Of a stretch of DNA of 5,857 bases, positions 1-5,857 are shown piece by piece. How positions within the stretch are numbered: the first letter of the stretch is position 1; each line of letters starts with the position of its first letter. The stretch comes from Lachnospiraceae bacterium UBA7480 (GTDB lineage: Bacteria > Bacillota > Clostridia > Lachnospirales > Lachnospiraceae): assembly GCA_002479655.1 (NCBI GenBank), contig DLOQ01000169.1, positions 4,569 to 10,425 of the forward strand, in the 5' to 3' direction. The position numbers were made by a program, and so were the translations under genes. The notes under the pieces are model-generated. The model was not told the DNA's origin. It saw only the letters and a list, made by a program, of their open reading frames with translations, and did not search any database.

Positions 1-2319
1 CGGCAGCATATCCAGAATCATCTTTTCCAATTTTTCCGGATTAACCGGTTTGGAAAGAAAGTCCTGAAATCCTTCCGCCAAATACTGCTCCCTTGCTCCG
101 GTCACTGCATTGGCCGTCAGCGCGACCACCGGTGTCTCCCTGCATGGATAATCTTCCCATCCCCGCATCTTATGTAATACCGAAATCCCATCCAGATCCG
201 GCATCATATGATCGAGAAAGATCAGATCGTAGGTCTTTTCCCTAACCATTTCCAGACATTCTTCCCCGCCTGACGCTTCGTCCACCTGAATCTCTGTTTC
301 CTTTAACAGCTTCACAAATACTCTCCGGTTCACCGCATTGTCATCCACCACCAGTATCGTTACCTCCGGCGCCCGGAACAGCGCATGGTATGTATAACCC
401 GCCGCCTGATTTTTGATCCTCTGCTCCAGATCTCCTACCGGCTCCTTGTTTGCAATCTTTTGTGCCAGAGTAAACGAAAAGACGGATCCCTCCCCGTATA
501 CACTTTCTACCTGCAACCGGCTCCCCATCCTCTCCAATAACTGCGTGGTGATAGTCATACCGAGTCCGGTTCCCTCGATATTCCGGTTTCTGTATTCCTC
601 GATCCTCTCAAATTCACGATAAAGTTTTTCAATGTCCTCTTCCCGGATGCCGATACCCGTATCCTCCACCCGGAATGTCATATACGCTGTATCTTCTTCT
701 GTCGTGGCGCTTACCTTCAGCGTCACACTGCCTTTCTCCGTGTATTTGACAGCATTGGTCATCAGGTTTACAAGGATCTGACGAATCCTGACATCATCTC
801 CCCATAAGCGGGACGGCATCGCCCTGTCCACGGAAAGATTCAGCGCCAGTCCCTTATCCGCCGCCTTCATCTTCATCATATTCACAACATCATGAATCAG
901 GCTGCTGAGATCATACTCCACCGTCAGGATTTCCAGTTTTCCGGATTCTATCTTCGCTATATCCAGTATGTCGTTGATCAGGGATAGCAATGTCTGCCCT
1001 GCATTCTGGATATCCAGCGCATATTCTTTAATGTGCGGCTCCTGACTCTCCCGTAAAATCATGGCATCCATACCAAGAACCGCATGGATCGGCGTCCGTA
1101 TCTCGTGGGACATATTGGCGAGGAATCGTCCCTTTGATTCGCTTGCCTGCAGCGCCTGCTGTTTTTCCTTCTCCATATCCATAATCTCAAAAATCGTACT
1201 GATCGTGGAAAATATCAAAAGGAAAATCAGACCAAGAGCCAGTATCATGCCATTAAACAGATTACTTTTATGAAAATAAAATATAATCTGTACAAATGCC
1301 GCCACGCACACACCCGACATTCCTACCGCCACAAAAAGATACTCCCTGATTGCCCCGCTGCGGATGTCCAGAAAAATTGTCACAATCAATAGTATAATAG
1401 AAATGATACAAAATGAAGATATATAACCAATTGTATCAGTAAAATCGCAAATTTCCGTGATATGCAGCACGGAGCACACCAGGAAATTGATAATGATAAT
1501 TCCTTCCAAAATCTGATATATCCGTTGGTAACGTCCCTTTTGAACCTCGTTCATATAAAGAAGATACGGCAGCGACAAAAGCATGATCATTATAAAGGTA
1601 ATATCATTGATAATTGAAAGGTTCGGGAAAAGCAGCTGCCGGAATGTAGAATTGGTAATAAGCCAGACCGCCGCCACAAGGATCCCCCAGCCCAGATATT
1701 CCAACGGCACCCTTCTGTGGTAACAAAAGCGCAGCGCCACACTCGCAATAATGGCTATGATACTGAGGATCAATGTAACAAATGCAACGATAAGTTCCAA
1801 TCCGAGCTGCTTAAAAAAATAGTTCCACACTCCCATCGGATTTCCATAATAAACCGTATAAAAAACACCGGAATATGAGGAGTCCGTATACATCTCCACA
1901 CGGAGCGTTTTTTGCGCATCCTCCCCGTCAAGCTTCAAAAAAACATATGCCGCAGCACTCATCCTGCCAAACAGCCTGCTCTCTTTCGTGGAATACTCTT
2001 TCCTAAGCTCCCCGTCAATATAAAACCGCATATCCTGCTTCGCACTTCGAAAACAGAGATACCGTCCGGCCTCAATATCATCCGGCAGCGTTGTCTCCAC
2101 GACTACCGTTTCATTCCGCTCCGCAACGCACTTCCCGGGCATTGTCACAGCCTCTTCCGTCCCATCCGGCATAATCCGCTTCCACTCACCCATGTACTCG
2201 GTACACGCAGAGTAGTTGTCCATCTGATCAGACGGTAAAAAAAGCTCACCCAATAAAAAGTACGCGCCCACAAGGACAAGTAGAACGGTAAAAATTATAT
2301 TTATGACTTTTTGTTTCAT
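1..2319 (-). CDS. 7TM-type membrane hybrid histidine kinase with receiver domain (3' end outside window)
   Basis: The frame is open from ATG at 2319 to base 1 (773 codons, no stop), so the C-terminus lies beyond the left edge. Domains seen: N-terminal anchor helix (residues 5-25); extracellular beta-rich domain (about 26-165); seven hydrophobic segments (about 170-378); short linker helix; HisKA with the H-box SHEIRTP, phospho-acceptor H405; HATPase_c with N-box NLMTNAVKYT (N522), G1 DTGIG (D553) and G2 GTGLG (583-587); receiver domain with D659/D660, phospho-acceptor D703, T735 and K757. All catalytic residues are present, so autophosphorylation and relay to D703 are expected. The layout resembles 7TMR-DISM receptors fused to a hybrid kinase; the ligand is unknown. 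An HPt domain could follow off the edge. The next codon upstream of 2319 apart from three sense codons is a stop, which fixes the start. The GGAGAGG at 2334-2340 sits a long 14 bases from the ATG. Confidence 0.93.
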   Translation of the reverse strand, partial: MKQKVINIIFTVLLVLVGAYFLLGELFLPSDQMDNYSACTEYMGEWKRIMPDGTEEAVTMPGKCVAERNETVVVETTLPDDIEAGRYLCFRSAKQDMRFYIDGELRKEYSTKESRLFGRMSAAAYVFLKLDGEDAQKTLRVEMYTDSSYSGVFYTVYYGNPMGVWNYFFKQLGLELIVAFVTLILSIIAIIASVALRFCYHRRVPLEYLGWGILVAAVWLITNSTFRQLLFPNLSIINDITFIMIMLLSLPYLLYMNEVQKGRYQRIYQILEGIIIINFLVCSVLHITEICDFTDTIGYISSFCIISIILLIVTIFLDIRSGAIREYLFVAVGMSGVCVAAFVQIIFYFHKSNLFNGMILALGLIFLLIFSTISTIFEIMDMEKEKQQALQASESKGRFLANMSHEIRTPIHAVLGMDAMILRESQEPHIKEYALDIQNAGQTLLSLINDILDIAKIESGKLEILTVEYDLSSLIHDVVNMMKMKAADKGLALNLSVDRAMPSRLWGDDVRIRQILVNLMTNAVKYTEKGSVTLKVSATTEEDTAYMTFRVEDTGIGIREEDIEKLYREFERIEEYRNRNIEGTGLGMTITTQLLERMGSRLQVESVYGEGSVFSFTLAQKIANKEPVGDLEQRIKNQAAGYTYHALFRAPEVTILVVDDNAVNRRVFVKLLKETEIQVDEASGGEECLEMVREKTYDLIFLDHMMPDLDGISVLHKMRGWEDYPCRETPVVALTANAVTGAREQYLAEGFQDFLSKPVNPEKLEKMILDMLP

Positions 2320-2383
2320 ATTTAATAACTATGCCTCTCCGCAACTGCAAGTTCCGCTGCATAAGCAGTTCTTCTATTCATAC

Positions 2384-2412
2384 AATATATCAAACCTGCC
2401 TCTTTTTGTCAA
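2384..2412 (-). promoter_or_regulatory. Sigma-A promoter of the hybrid kinase gene
   Basis: On the minus strand, TTGACA (2407-2412) is followed after exactly 17 bases by TATATT (2384-2389). This is a perfect -35 box, a near-perfect -10 box and optimal spacing. Transcription should start near 2377, leaving about 58 bases of leader before the ATG at 2319. That leader contains small inverted repeats (such as CTGC-TTAT-GCAG) of unknown meaning. The promoter is divergent from the transporter control region. Confidence 0.8.
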
Positions 2413-2456
2413 AAATATCGTTTCGTATTACATCCCCGTTCCAATCATGTAAGTAC

Positions 2457-2485
2457 TTGCATTTATATGGGAAATATGATACATT
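2457..2485 (+). promoter_or_regulatory. Possible promoter of the transporter leader transcript
   Basis: TTGCAT (2457-2462) and TACATT (2480-2485) are 17 bases apart, in AT-rich DNA upstream of the leader ORF. Both boxes are weak matches. TATGAT at 2475-2480 is a better -10 box but lacks a well-spaced -35 box. Position supports a start near 2492, about 38 bases before the leader ORF and about 240 before the transporter. Confidence 0.35.
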
Positions 2486-2529
2486 TGATATGTAATTTTA
2501 TCTAAATACCCCTATTGAGGTACGACTTT

Positions 2530-2595
2530 ATGTTTTGGAAAATGACAAATGTACAACTGAAAAAAGGTTATATTGTTTCCCCTCTATGGGGATAG
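2530..2595 (+). CDS. Putative 21-residue leader peptide upstream of the MFS transporter
   Basis: ATG at 2530 opens a 21-codon frame ending at TAG (2593-2595). GAGG (2517-2520) lies 9 bases upstream, a sensible ribosome binding site. The peptide starts MFWKMTNVQLKK and ends GYIVSPLWG; a second in-frame ATG is codon 5. It has no hydrophobic segment or recognisable domain and is too short for homology arguments. Its value is positional: codons 5-13 form the left arm of a long inverted repeat whose right arm begins 4 bases after the stop codon, so a ribosome on this ORF would block the stem. This is how leader peptides of inducible resistance genes work in general. I do not recognise this peptide, and its translation is inferred. 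Confidence 0.5.
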   Translation: MFWKMTNVQLKKGYIVSPLWG

Positions 2596-2622
2596 TGCGC
2601 CTTTTTTAAGTTAATTTGTCAT
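2542..2622 (+). promoter_or_regulatory. Long imperfect inverted repeat in transporter leader, attenuator-like
   Basis: The left arm (2542-2567) and right arm (2600-2622) pair as ATGACAAAT/ATTTGTCAT, AACT/AGTT and AAAAAAGG/CCTTTTTT, with small internal mismatches. The 32-base centre carries a further stem, CCCC-TCTAT-GGGG (2579-2591), and a short TTAT/ATAG pairing. The T-run 2602-2607 makes the inner part terminator-like, although its GC core is thin. The left arm lies inside the leader ORF, so folding and leader translation are mutually exclusive. An attenuation or antitermination switch is the natural reading; it is inferred from pairing only. Confidence 0.55.
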
Positions 2623-2690
2623 ACATATACTCAGATTTAACTTGATTTATTTTTGAGATGTTTTACAGATGAAATAAGACTGCGCATTAT

Positions 2691-2722
2691 CTTCTTAACG
2701 ATTACAAAATTCAGTTAAGGAG
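2691..2722 (+). promoter_or_regulatory. Hairpin sequestering the transporter ribosome binding site
   Basis: CTTCTTAAC (2691-2699) pairs along its full length with GTTAAGGAG (2714-2722), giving 9 pairs including one G-U, around a 14-base loop. The right arm contains the AAGGAG ribosome binding site (2717-2722) of the transporter ATG at 2731. When folded, the site is hidden. This resembles the translational attenuators of inducible cat and erm genes. The stem is AT-rich, so its stability in the cell is uncertain. Confidence 0.5.
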
Positions 2723-2730
2723 ATATTTTT

Positions 2731-3825
2731 ATGTTTAAAATCAAGAAACAATTATCAAAATTATACACCTCTTCCGTACTGGGGAACTTGTCGCTGACCG
2801 GTGCATGGGTTGCCATTCTGGCGGCAAGAGGTTACAGTCTTGTTGAAATCAGCATTGCCGAAACCGTATTTCATATTACAAGCATTATTTTTGAAATTCC
2901 ATCGGGTGTTTTTGCGGATGTGTTCGGCAGAAAGAAAATGCTGATCGTCAGCACGATTATGCGAATGATCGGCAGCATCATAATGATTCTTTCAAATAAC
3001 CTTTTTATGGTATGTACCTCTATTGCGTTTATGGCCTTAAGCTACAACTTTTCATCAGGCACCGGCGACGCCCTTGCCTATGATTCCCTTAAACTTGCCC
3101 GGATGGAAAGCGTATTTGAAAAGTATGAGTCGAACCAGTTGATTATTTATCGTCTGTGCAGCGGTATTTCAACGCTTTGCGCAGGCTTCGCTCTGACCAT
3201 CGGGCACAGAATTGCTTACGGAACAGATCTTGTCACAAGCGCAGTACAAATTATGATTCTGTCTTCCCTGCGTGATGTTTACGCAAAAGCTCCTTCAAAA
3301 GATAAGGAACGCAAGATAGGATATAAGCTGATCAAATGCTTTCAGGAAAGTCTGGCTTTTCTGAAAAAAGCACGTAAGGCCATTGGGATAATGCTTTGCA
3401 ACTCTTTGATCGGCGCGGTGGATATACTGCTGTTGTTTTTCTTACAGGCAAAGCTTCCCGAAAAAGGCATGTCAGAATGGTGGCTTGGTTTTGCGCTGTT
3501 GTTTATGGAAATGGGCGGCATCGTTGGTTCAAAACTGATACTAAAGCTGCCGAGGCTCAGTTATAAACGGATATTTGCCATATCAACTTTGCTTGTGTTG
3601 ACAGGATTGCTGGCTGAACACTCACCATTATACCTGGTAATGTCGGTGGGCGGTTTTATCGCAGCCGTCGGCGATGATGCATTGCAGGTGCGTACCAACG
3701 CTCTTTTACAGAATATGTTTCCTTCAGAGCAGCGGGCAACGCTTACCTCGCTTGATTCCTTCTGTTTTTCCGCCATTATGATTGTATTATCGCCGCTTGC
3801 AGGTTTCGTGTTTACCTACTGGTAA
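2731..3825 (+). CDS. MFS efflux-type transporter, C-terminally shortened
   Basis: A 364-residue membrane protein starting at ATG 2731, with AAGGAG 8 bases upstream. It shows about eleven hydrophobic helices in the major facilitator pattern. Motif A follows helix 2 (G59-V-F-A-D63-V-F-G-R-K-K69), and a charged cytoplasmic loop (about 181-215) divides the N and C halves. The family moves small solutes or drugs by proton antiport across the cytoplasmic membrane; the look is that of the drug/tetracycline efflux-like MFS proteins common in gut Clostridia, but the substrate cannot be read from sequence. Related proteins are usually about 400 residues. This one ends at FTYW just after helix 11, without helix 12, and its stop lies 12 bases before the rplS terminator's A-tract. 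It may be a truncated, possibly impaired allele. The reading frame is otherwise intact. The leader suggests inducible expression. Confidence 0.85.
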   Translation: MFKIKKQLSKLYTSSVLGNLSLTGAWVAILAARGYSLVEISIAETVFHITSIIFEIPSGVFADVFGRKKMLIVSTIMRMIGSIIMILSNNLFMVCTSIAFMALSYNFSSGTGDALAYDSLKLARMESVFEKYESNQLIIYRLCSGISTLCAGFALTIGHRIAYGTDLVTSAVQIMILSSLRDVYAKAPSKDKERKIGYKLIKCFQESLAFLKKARKAIGIMLCNSLIGAVDILLLFFLQAKLPEKGMSEWWLGFALLFMEMGGIVGSKLILKLPRLSYKRIFAISTLLVLTGLLAEHSPLYLVMSVGGFIAAVGDDALQVRTNALLQNMFPSEQRATLTSLDSFCFSAIMIVLSPLAGFVFTYW

Positions 3826-3836
3826 GCAGATAGCAC

Positions 3837-3889
3837 AAAAAAACTCCAAACGGATGTATTTTGAACTGACATCCGTTTGGAGATTTTTA
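3837..3889. terminator. Bidirectional Rho-independent terminator between transporter and rplS
   Basis: A perfect 13-bp stem, CTCCAAACGGATG (3844-3856) with CATCCGTTTGGAG (3870-3882), encloses a 13-base loop. Seven A residues (3837-3843) precede it, giving a strong T7 tail for minus-strand transcripts leaving rplS. On the plus side the tail is the weaker ATTTTTA. The stronger direction suggests it is primarily the rplS terminator, also serving the convergent transporter. A second weak hairpin (3908-3925, GGTG/CACC core) lies between it and the rplS stop codon. Confidence 0.9.
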
Positions 3890-3930
3890 ATTTCATTTAA
3901 CAGATTTACACGGTGTTCACCCTGTATTTC

Positions 3931-4278
3931 CTATTTCAGAATTTCTTTAACCTTAGCTTTCTTACCAACACGGTCTCTTAAGTAATTCAGCTTAGCCCTC
4001 CTTACTTTACCTCTTCTGATGACTTCCACCTTCTCTACCTGAGGGGAATGTAACGGCCAAGTCTTCTCAACGCCTACGCCGTTAGAGATCTTTCTTACGG
4101 TAAATGTAGTTCTGTTGCTTCCGTTCTGAATCTTCAGAACAACGCCTTCATACACCTGGATCCTTTCCTTCTCGCCTTCCTTGATCTTCGCTGATACCCT
4201 GACCGTATCGCCGACATTAAAGGAAGGAACCTCCTGCTTCATCTGCTCTTTTTCAATCTCTCTGATAATATCGCTCAT
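3931..4278 (-). CDS. rplS: 50S ribosomal protein L19
   Basis: L19 sits on the large ribosomal subunit near the interface with the 30S subunit. The product is 115 residues, the usual bacterial length, starting [12 protein letters not shown]. The conserved body is present: the VGDTVRV strand, the YEGVV segment, the FTVRKIS-GVGVE signature (with KTWPLHSP, where many homologues have F for W), and a basic C-terminal tail ([19 protein letters not shown]). An in-frame ATG at 4299 would add seven residues, but AAGGAGG (4284-4290) lies between the two ATGs, 5 bases before 4278, so 4278 is the real start. In most Bacillota rplS follows trmD. Here the upstream gene is an aldolase and rplS has its own promoter. 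Transcription ends at the stem 3844-3882. Confidence 0.97.
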   Translation of the reverse strand: MSDIIREIEKEQMKQEVPSFNVGDTVRVSAKIKEGEKERIQVYEGVVLKIQNGSNRTTFTVRKISNGVGVEKTWPLHSPQVEKVEVIRRGKVRRAKLNYLRDRVGKKAKVKEILK

Positions 4279-4301
4279 ATCTTCCTCCTTGTTTTTCATC
4301 G

Positions 4302-4350
4302 GATGTTCTTAATACATCTCAGATACTAATCTTGGTAACAGCGGAACATC
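4302..4350 (-). promoter_or_regulatory. Structured rplS leader, candidate L19 leader RNA
   Basis: In the roughly 85-base untranslated leader of rplS, GATGTTC and GAACATC (4344-4350 and 4302-4308) can close a 7-bp stem. Inside it lies a smaller hairpin AGAT-TAGT-ATCT. An L19 leader family is known between promoter and rplS in low-GC Gram-positives and is thought to mediate autogenous control by L19. Position and general shape fit, but I could not test the match against the family model. Confidence 0.5.
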
Positions 4351-4370
4351 TCTTTACTCGCAACTATGAT

Positions 4371-4399
4371 AGCTTACCATAAATCGTCCCTAAATGCAA
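4371..4399 (-). promoter_or_regulatory. rplS promoter with extended -10
   Basis: On the minus strand TTGCAT (4394-4399) is followed after 17 bases by TAAGCT (4371-4376), preceded directly by TGG, an extended -10 element. The start would fall near 4364. No convincing terminator lies between the aldolase stop codon and this promoter, so some readthrough into rplS is possible. Confidence 0.6.
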
Positions 4400-4413
4400 G
4401 ACTTTTTAATAAT

Positions 4414-4438
4414 TTTTATTCCTGAGCTTTTATTCCTG
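4414..4438. repeat. 11-bp direct repeat at the aldolase stop codon
   Basis: TTTTATTCCTG occurs at 4414-4424 and again at 4428-4438, separated by three bases. The second copy covers the aldolase stop codon and its last two codons. It looks like a small local duplication without obvious function. Confidence 0.6.
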
Positions 4439-5416
4439 CGAGTTCATCTCCTTATAAAACTCTGCATAATCCGTACGCTTATCCTTCGTAAACGCGATCG
4501 CGGCTCTCGGATGCTGGTTCAACAAACCGGAAACCAGATACTGAAGATCATATCCCCATACTGTTCCTTCCGCCTGCAACGGCTTCATATATTTTTCCAC
4601 AAAGCTGATTGCGGGATAGATATTATATTTGGGATTACGAAGGAATCCCAGCAGCAGCTCCATTGCGCAGTTGCCTGCGCCCCTTCCCATCGCCATATAC
4701 GTGCCGTCCAGCCAGTCAACGCCATCACCAACCGCTTCGATCGTATTGGCAAATGCCAGCTTCTGATTATCATGCGCATGGATGCCCAGCTTCTTTTTAT
4801 ACTTGTCCGCATATTCCTTATAAAGATCCGTAATTCTTGCGATCTGTTCCGGATAGAGCGAGCCGTAACTGTCCACAATATAGATGACATCCACCGGCGA
4901 CTGTCCGATCATATCCAAAGCAGCCCTGATGTCTCCCTCCTGTCCGGTAGAAACCGCCATGATATTACAGGTCACCTGATATCCCTTTTTCACCGCATCC
5001 TCGATCATGTCTACCGCAGCCGGGATCTGATGAAGGTAAGTCGCCACACGGATCACATCGACCGGGCTGTCCGCCTTATTGACAATATCATTTTTATAAT
5101 TACATCTGCCTACGTCCGCCATGACCGCCAGTTTAAGATCCGTCTGGTTTTCTCCGACGATCTCCCGGATATCGTCATCATTACAAAACTTCCACTTGCC
5201 AAACTGATTGACATCAAACATTTCCTTATCACATTTATATCCAAATTCCATATAATCAACGCCGGCTTTGATATTCGTCTGATACAAAGCCTTTACAAAA
5301 TCATCCTGAAAATGAAAATTATTGACCAGACCGCCATCCCGCAGCGTCGCATCCACCACCTTAATATCTGAGCGGTAACCCATCAATTCCGAAATCTGTT
5401 TCATAATAATAACCAT
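4430..5416 (-). CDS. DRE-TIM metallolyase (HMGL-like aldolase domain protein)
   Basis: A 328-residue protein of the HMG-CoA lyase / 4-hydroxy-2-oxovalerate aldolase superfamily, a divalent-metal TIM barrel making or breaking C-C bonds of 2-oxo acids in the cytoplasm. Seen: strand 1 motif VVDATLRDGG with the family's R26-D27 pair; H213-A-H215 in GIHAHDN, the other expected metal ligands; and a late GRGAGNCAMELLLG motif like the family's C-terminal GN segment. Unlike the pathway aldolase DmpG/BphI, no C-terminal dehydrogenase-contact domain follows, and no partner dehydrogenase is visible. Its substrate is unknown; such stand-alone proteins are often annotated only as aldolase. Start: ATG 5416 has GGA about 5 bases upstream (within GGAAAGG, 5418-5424); ATG 5404, four codons later, is an alternative with 13-base spacing. 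It is transcribed from the promoter at 5509-5537. Confidence 0.85.
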   Translation of the reverse strand: MVIIMKQISELMGYRSDIKVVDATLRDGGLVNNFHFQDDFVKALYQTNIKAGVDYMEFGYKCDKEMFDVNQFGKWKFCNDDDIREIVGENQTDLKLAVMADVGRCNYKNDIVNKADSPVDVIRVATYLHQIPAAVDMIEDAVKKGYQVTCNIMAVSTGQEGDIRAALDMIGQSPVDVIYIVDSYGSLYPEQIARITDLYKEYADKYKKKLGIHAHDNQKLAFANTIEAVGDGVDWLDGTYMAMGRGAGNCAMELLLGFLRNPKYNIYPAISFVEKYMKPLQAEGTVWGYDLQYLVSGLLNQHPRAAIAFTKDKRTDYAEFYKEMNSQE

Positions 5417-5429
5417 GCCTTTCCGTACT

Positions 5430-5460
5430 CTGCGAATCCTAATGCGCTATGCCGCAGGCA
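5430..5460 (-). promoter_or_regulatory. Overlapping hairpins in the aldolase leader
   Basis: Three inverted repeats share bases here: CTGCG/CGCAG (5430-5434 with 5453-5457), TGCG/CGCA (5443-5446 with 5453-5456) and TGCC/GGCA (5450-5453 with 5457-5460). They cannot all form at once. They lie 14 to 44 bases upstream of the ATG in the roughly 85-base leader. The stems are short and no known riboswitch is recognised. Confidence 0.25.
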
Positions 5461-5501
5461 CCTTATTTTTTTATTGATTATATACTTTACTCTTTTTTGA
5501 C

Positions 5502-5528
5502 TGAATCAAATATATATGCTGTGATTCA
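5502..5528. promoter_or_regulatory. 27-bp inverted repeat, candidate operator on the aldolase promoter
   Basis: TGAATCA (5502-5508) and TGATTCA (5522-5528) are perfect inverted 7-mers separated by 13 bases. They bracket the -10 box (5509-5514) and reach into the spacer of the aldolase promoter. A dimeric repressor bound here would block RNA polymerase. No regulator gene is in view. Confidence 0.5.
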
Positions 5529-5537
5529 TTTTGTCAA
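5509..5537 (-). promoter_or_regulatory. Sigma-A promoter of the aldolase gene
   Basis: On the minus strand TTGACA (5532-5537) and TATATT (5509-5514) are separated by exactly 17 bases, a near-consensus strong promoter. Transcription should start near 5502. It lies in the 153-base gap after the CPBP gene, so the aldolase need not depend on upstream transcription. Confidence 0.85.
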
Positions 5538-5569
5538 GCCGGAATTTTCCCGCTTTGAACGCACACCGT

Positions 5570-5857
5570 TTATTGCATTTCAAAGGAATCTTCCTTAAAC
5601 TTCTTCCGTTGAAGCAGCAAGATTGAGATCACAAACAGAATAATACCAACCATTACAAATATCGCAAGCTCCCCTATGCTCGGATCTTCCCGGAACAAAA
5701 CCGGAAAAATGGACGACATCTGATCTTCATAGAATGCCAGCAGAACGGAAAACAGATTATTCAGGAAATGCATCCACATGGATACGGCGATGCTTCTGGT
5801 CTTATAAACGGCATAAGCAAGAACACAGCCCAAAAAGCCAACCACAAAAAATTTGAT
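5570..5857 (-). CDS. CPBP-family intramembrane protease-like protein, C-terminal part
   Basis: The last 95 codons of a gene entering from the right edge, ending at TAA (5570-5572). The frame is open through base 5857, so the GTG at 5845 is not a believable start. Visible: a membrane segment (residues 3-18), then SIAVSMWMHFLNNLF with H30 and N34, matching the last conserved CPBP/Abi (CAAX-protease-like) motif inside a helix, then a final hydrophobic helix (about 68-88) and a charged tail QRKKFKEDSFEMQ. The earlier EExxxR and FxxxH motifs must lie off the window, so catalytic competence cannot be judged. Members act in prenyl-protein processing, bacteriocin immunity or signalling; the role here is unknown. 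No clear terminator follows the stop. Confidence 0.75.
   Translation of the reverse strand: MKFFVVGFLGCVLAYAVYKTRSIAVSMWMHFLNNLFSVLLAFYEDQMSSIFPVLFREDPSIGELAIFVMVGIILFVISILLLQRKKFKEDSFEMQ

Noticed and set aside
1912..2238. A 108-codon plus-strand open frame inside the kinase gene
   Set aside because: It is antisense to the extracellular domain of the kinase, which has a continuous 773-codon frame and its own promoter. No independent support.
2542..2622. The inverted repeat as a MITE or insertion element end
   Set aside because: There is no target-site duplication (flanks differ), no transposase, and no second copy in the window. The left arm is also integrated in a leader ORF, so a regulatory stem fits better.
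2658..2677. Tiny ORFs (ATG at 2658, four codons; ATG at 2669, two codons) just before the transporter
   Set aside because: No ribosome binding site of useful strength precedes them, and such short frames arise easily by chance.
4279..4299. The upstream ATG of rplS as its start
   Set aside because: The AAGGAGG ribosome binding site lies inside the extra seven codons, and L19 proteins begin at the position of the second ATG.
4394..5371. A 325-codon plus-strand open frame opposite the aldolase
   Set aside because: It is antisense to a protein with intact family motifs, its composition is not protein-like, and it has no ribosome binding site. It is a shadow of the aldolase codon pattern.
5538..5569. 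A terminator after the CPBP gene
   Set aside because: Only a weak CGG/CCG pairing is visible, and no T-run follows on the minus strand. This is not enough to call a terminator.

Overview
The window looks like chromosomal DNA from a gut-type Bacillota, most likely a Lachnospiraceae-like Clostridia. This rests on moderate GC, Gram-positive ribosome binding sites, TTGACA-type promoters, and the style of the proteins. The genus cannot be fixed from the sequence alone.

Layout. Bases 1-2319 (minus) are the first 773 codons of a large membrane hybrid histidine kinase: a membrane anchor, an extracellular domain, seven membrane helices, a kinase core and a receiver domain. It runs off the left edge and has a textbook promoter at 2384-2412. 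Bases 2320-2730 are a gene-poor divergent control region. Its plus-strand half holds a probable 21-codon leader ORF, a long imperfect inverted repeat overlapping that ORF, and a hairpin that buries the ribosome binding site of the next gene. Bases 2731-3825 (plus) encode a major facilitator efflux-type transporter that stops before the expected twelfth membrane helix. A strong bidirectional terminator (stem 3844-3882) separates it from convergent rplS (ribosomal protein L19, 3931-4278, minus), which has its own promoter and a structured leader. Next is a DRE-TIM/HMGL-like aldolase (4430-5416, minus), whose near-consensus promoter is overlapped by a 27-bp inverted repeat. The right edge holds the C-terminal end of a CPBP-family membrane protease-like protein (5570-5857, minus).

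How the parts relate. rplS is a housekeeping gene, here without trmD immediately upstream or lepB/rbgA/rnhB immediately downstream. The transporter lies between the rplS terminator and the sensor kinase, and its stop codon falls 12 bases before the terminator's A-tract. This suggests an accessory gene that arrived, or was trimmed, at that junction. Its elaborate leader resembles the attenuation leaders of antibiotic-inducible resistance and efflux genes. That regulated transporter unit is the most interesting part of the window. A functional link between the divergent kinase and the transporter is possible but unproven.
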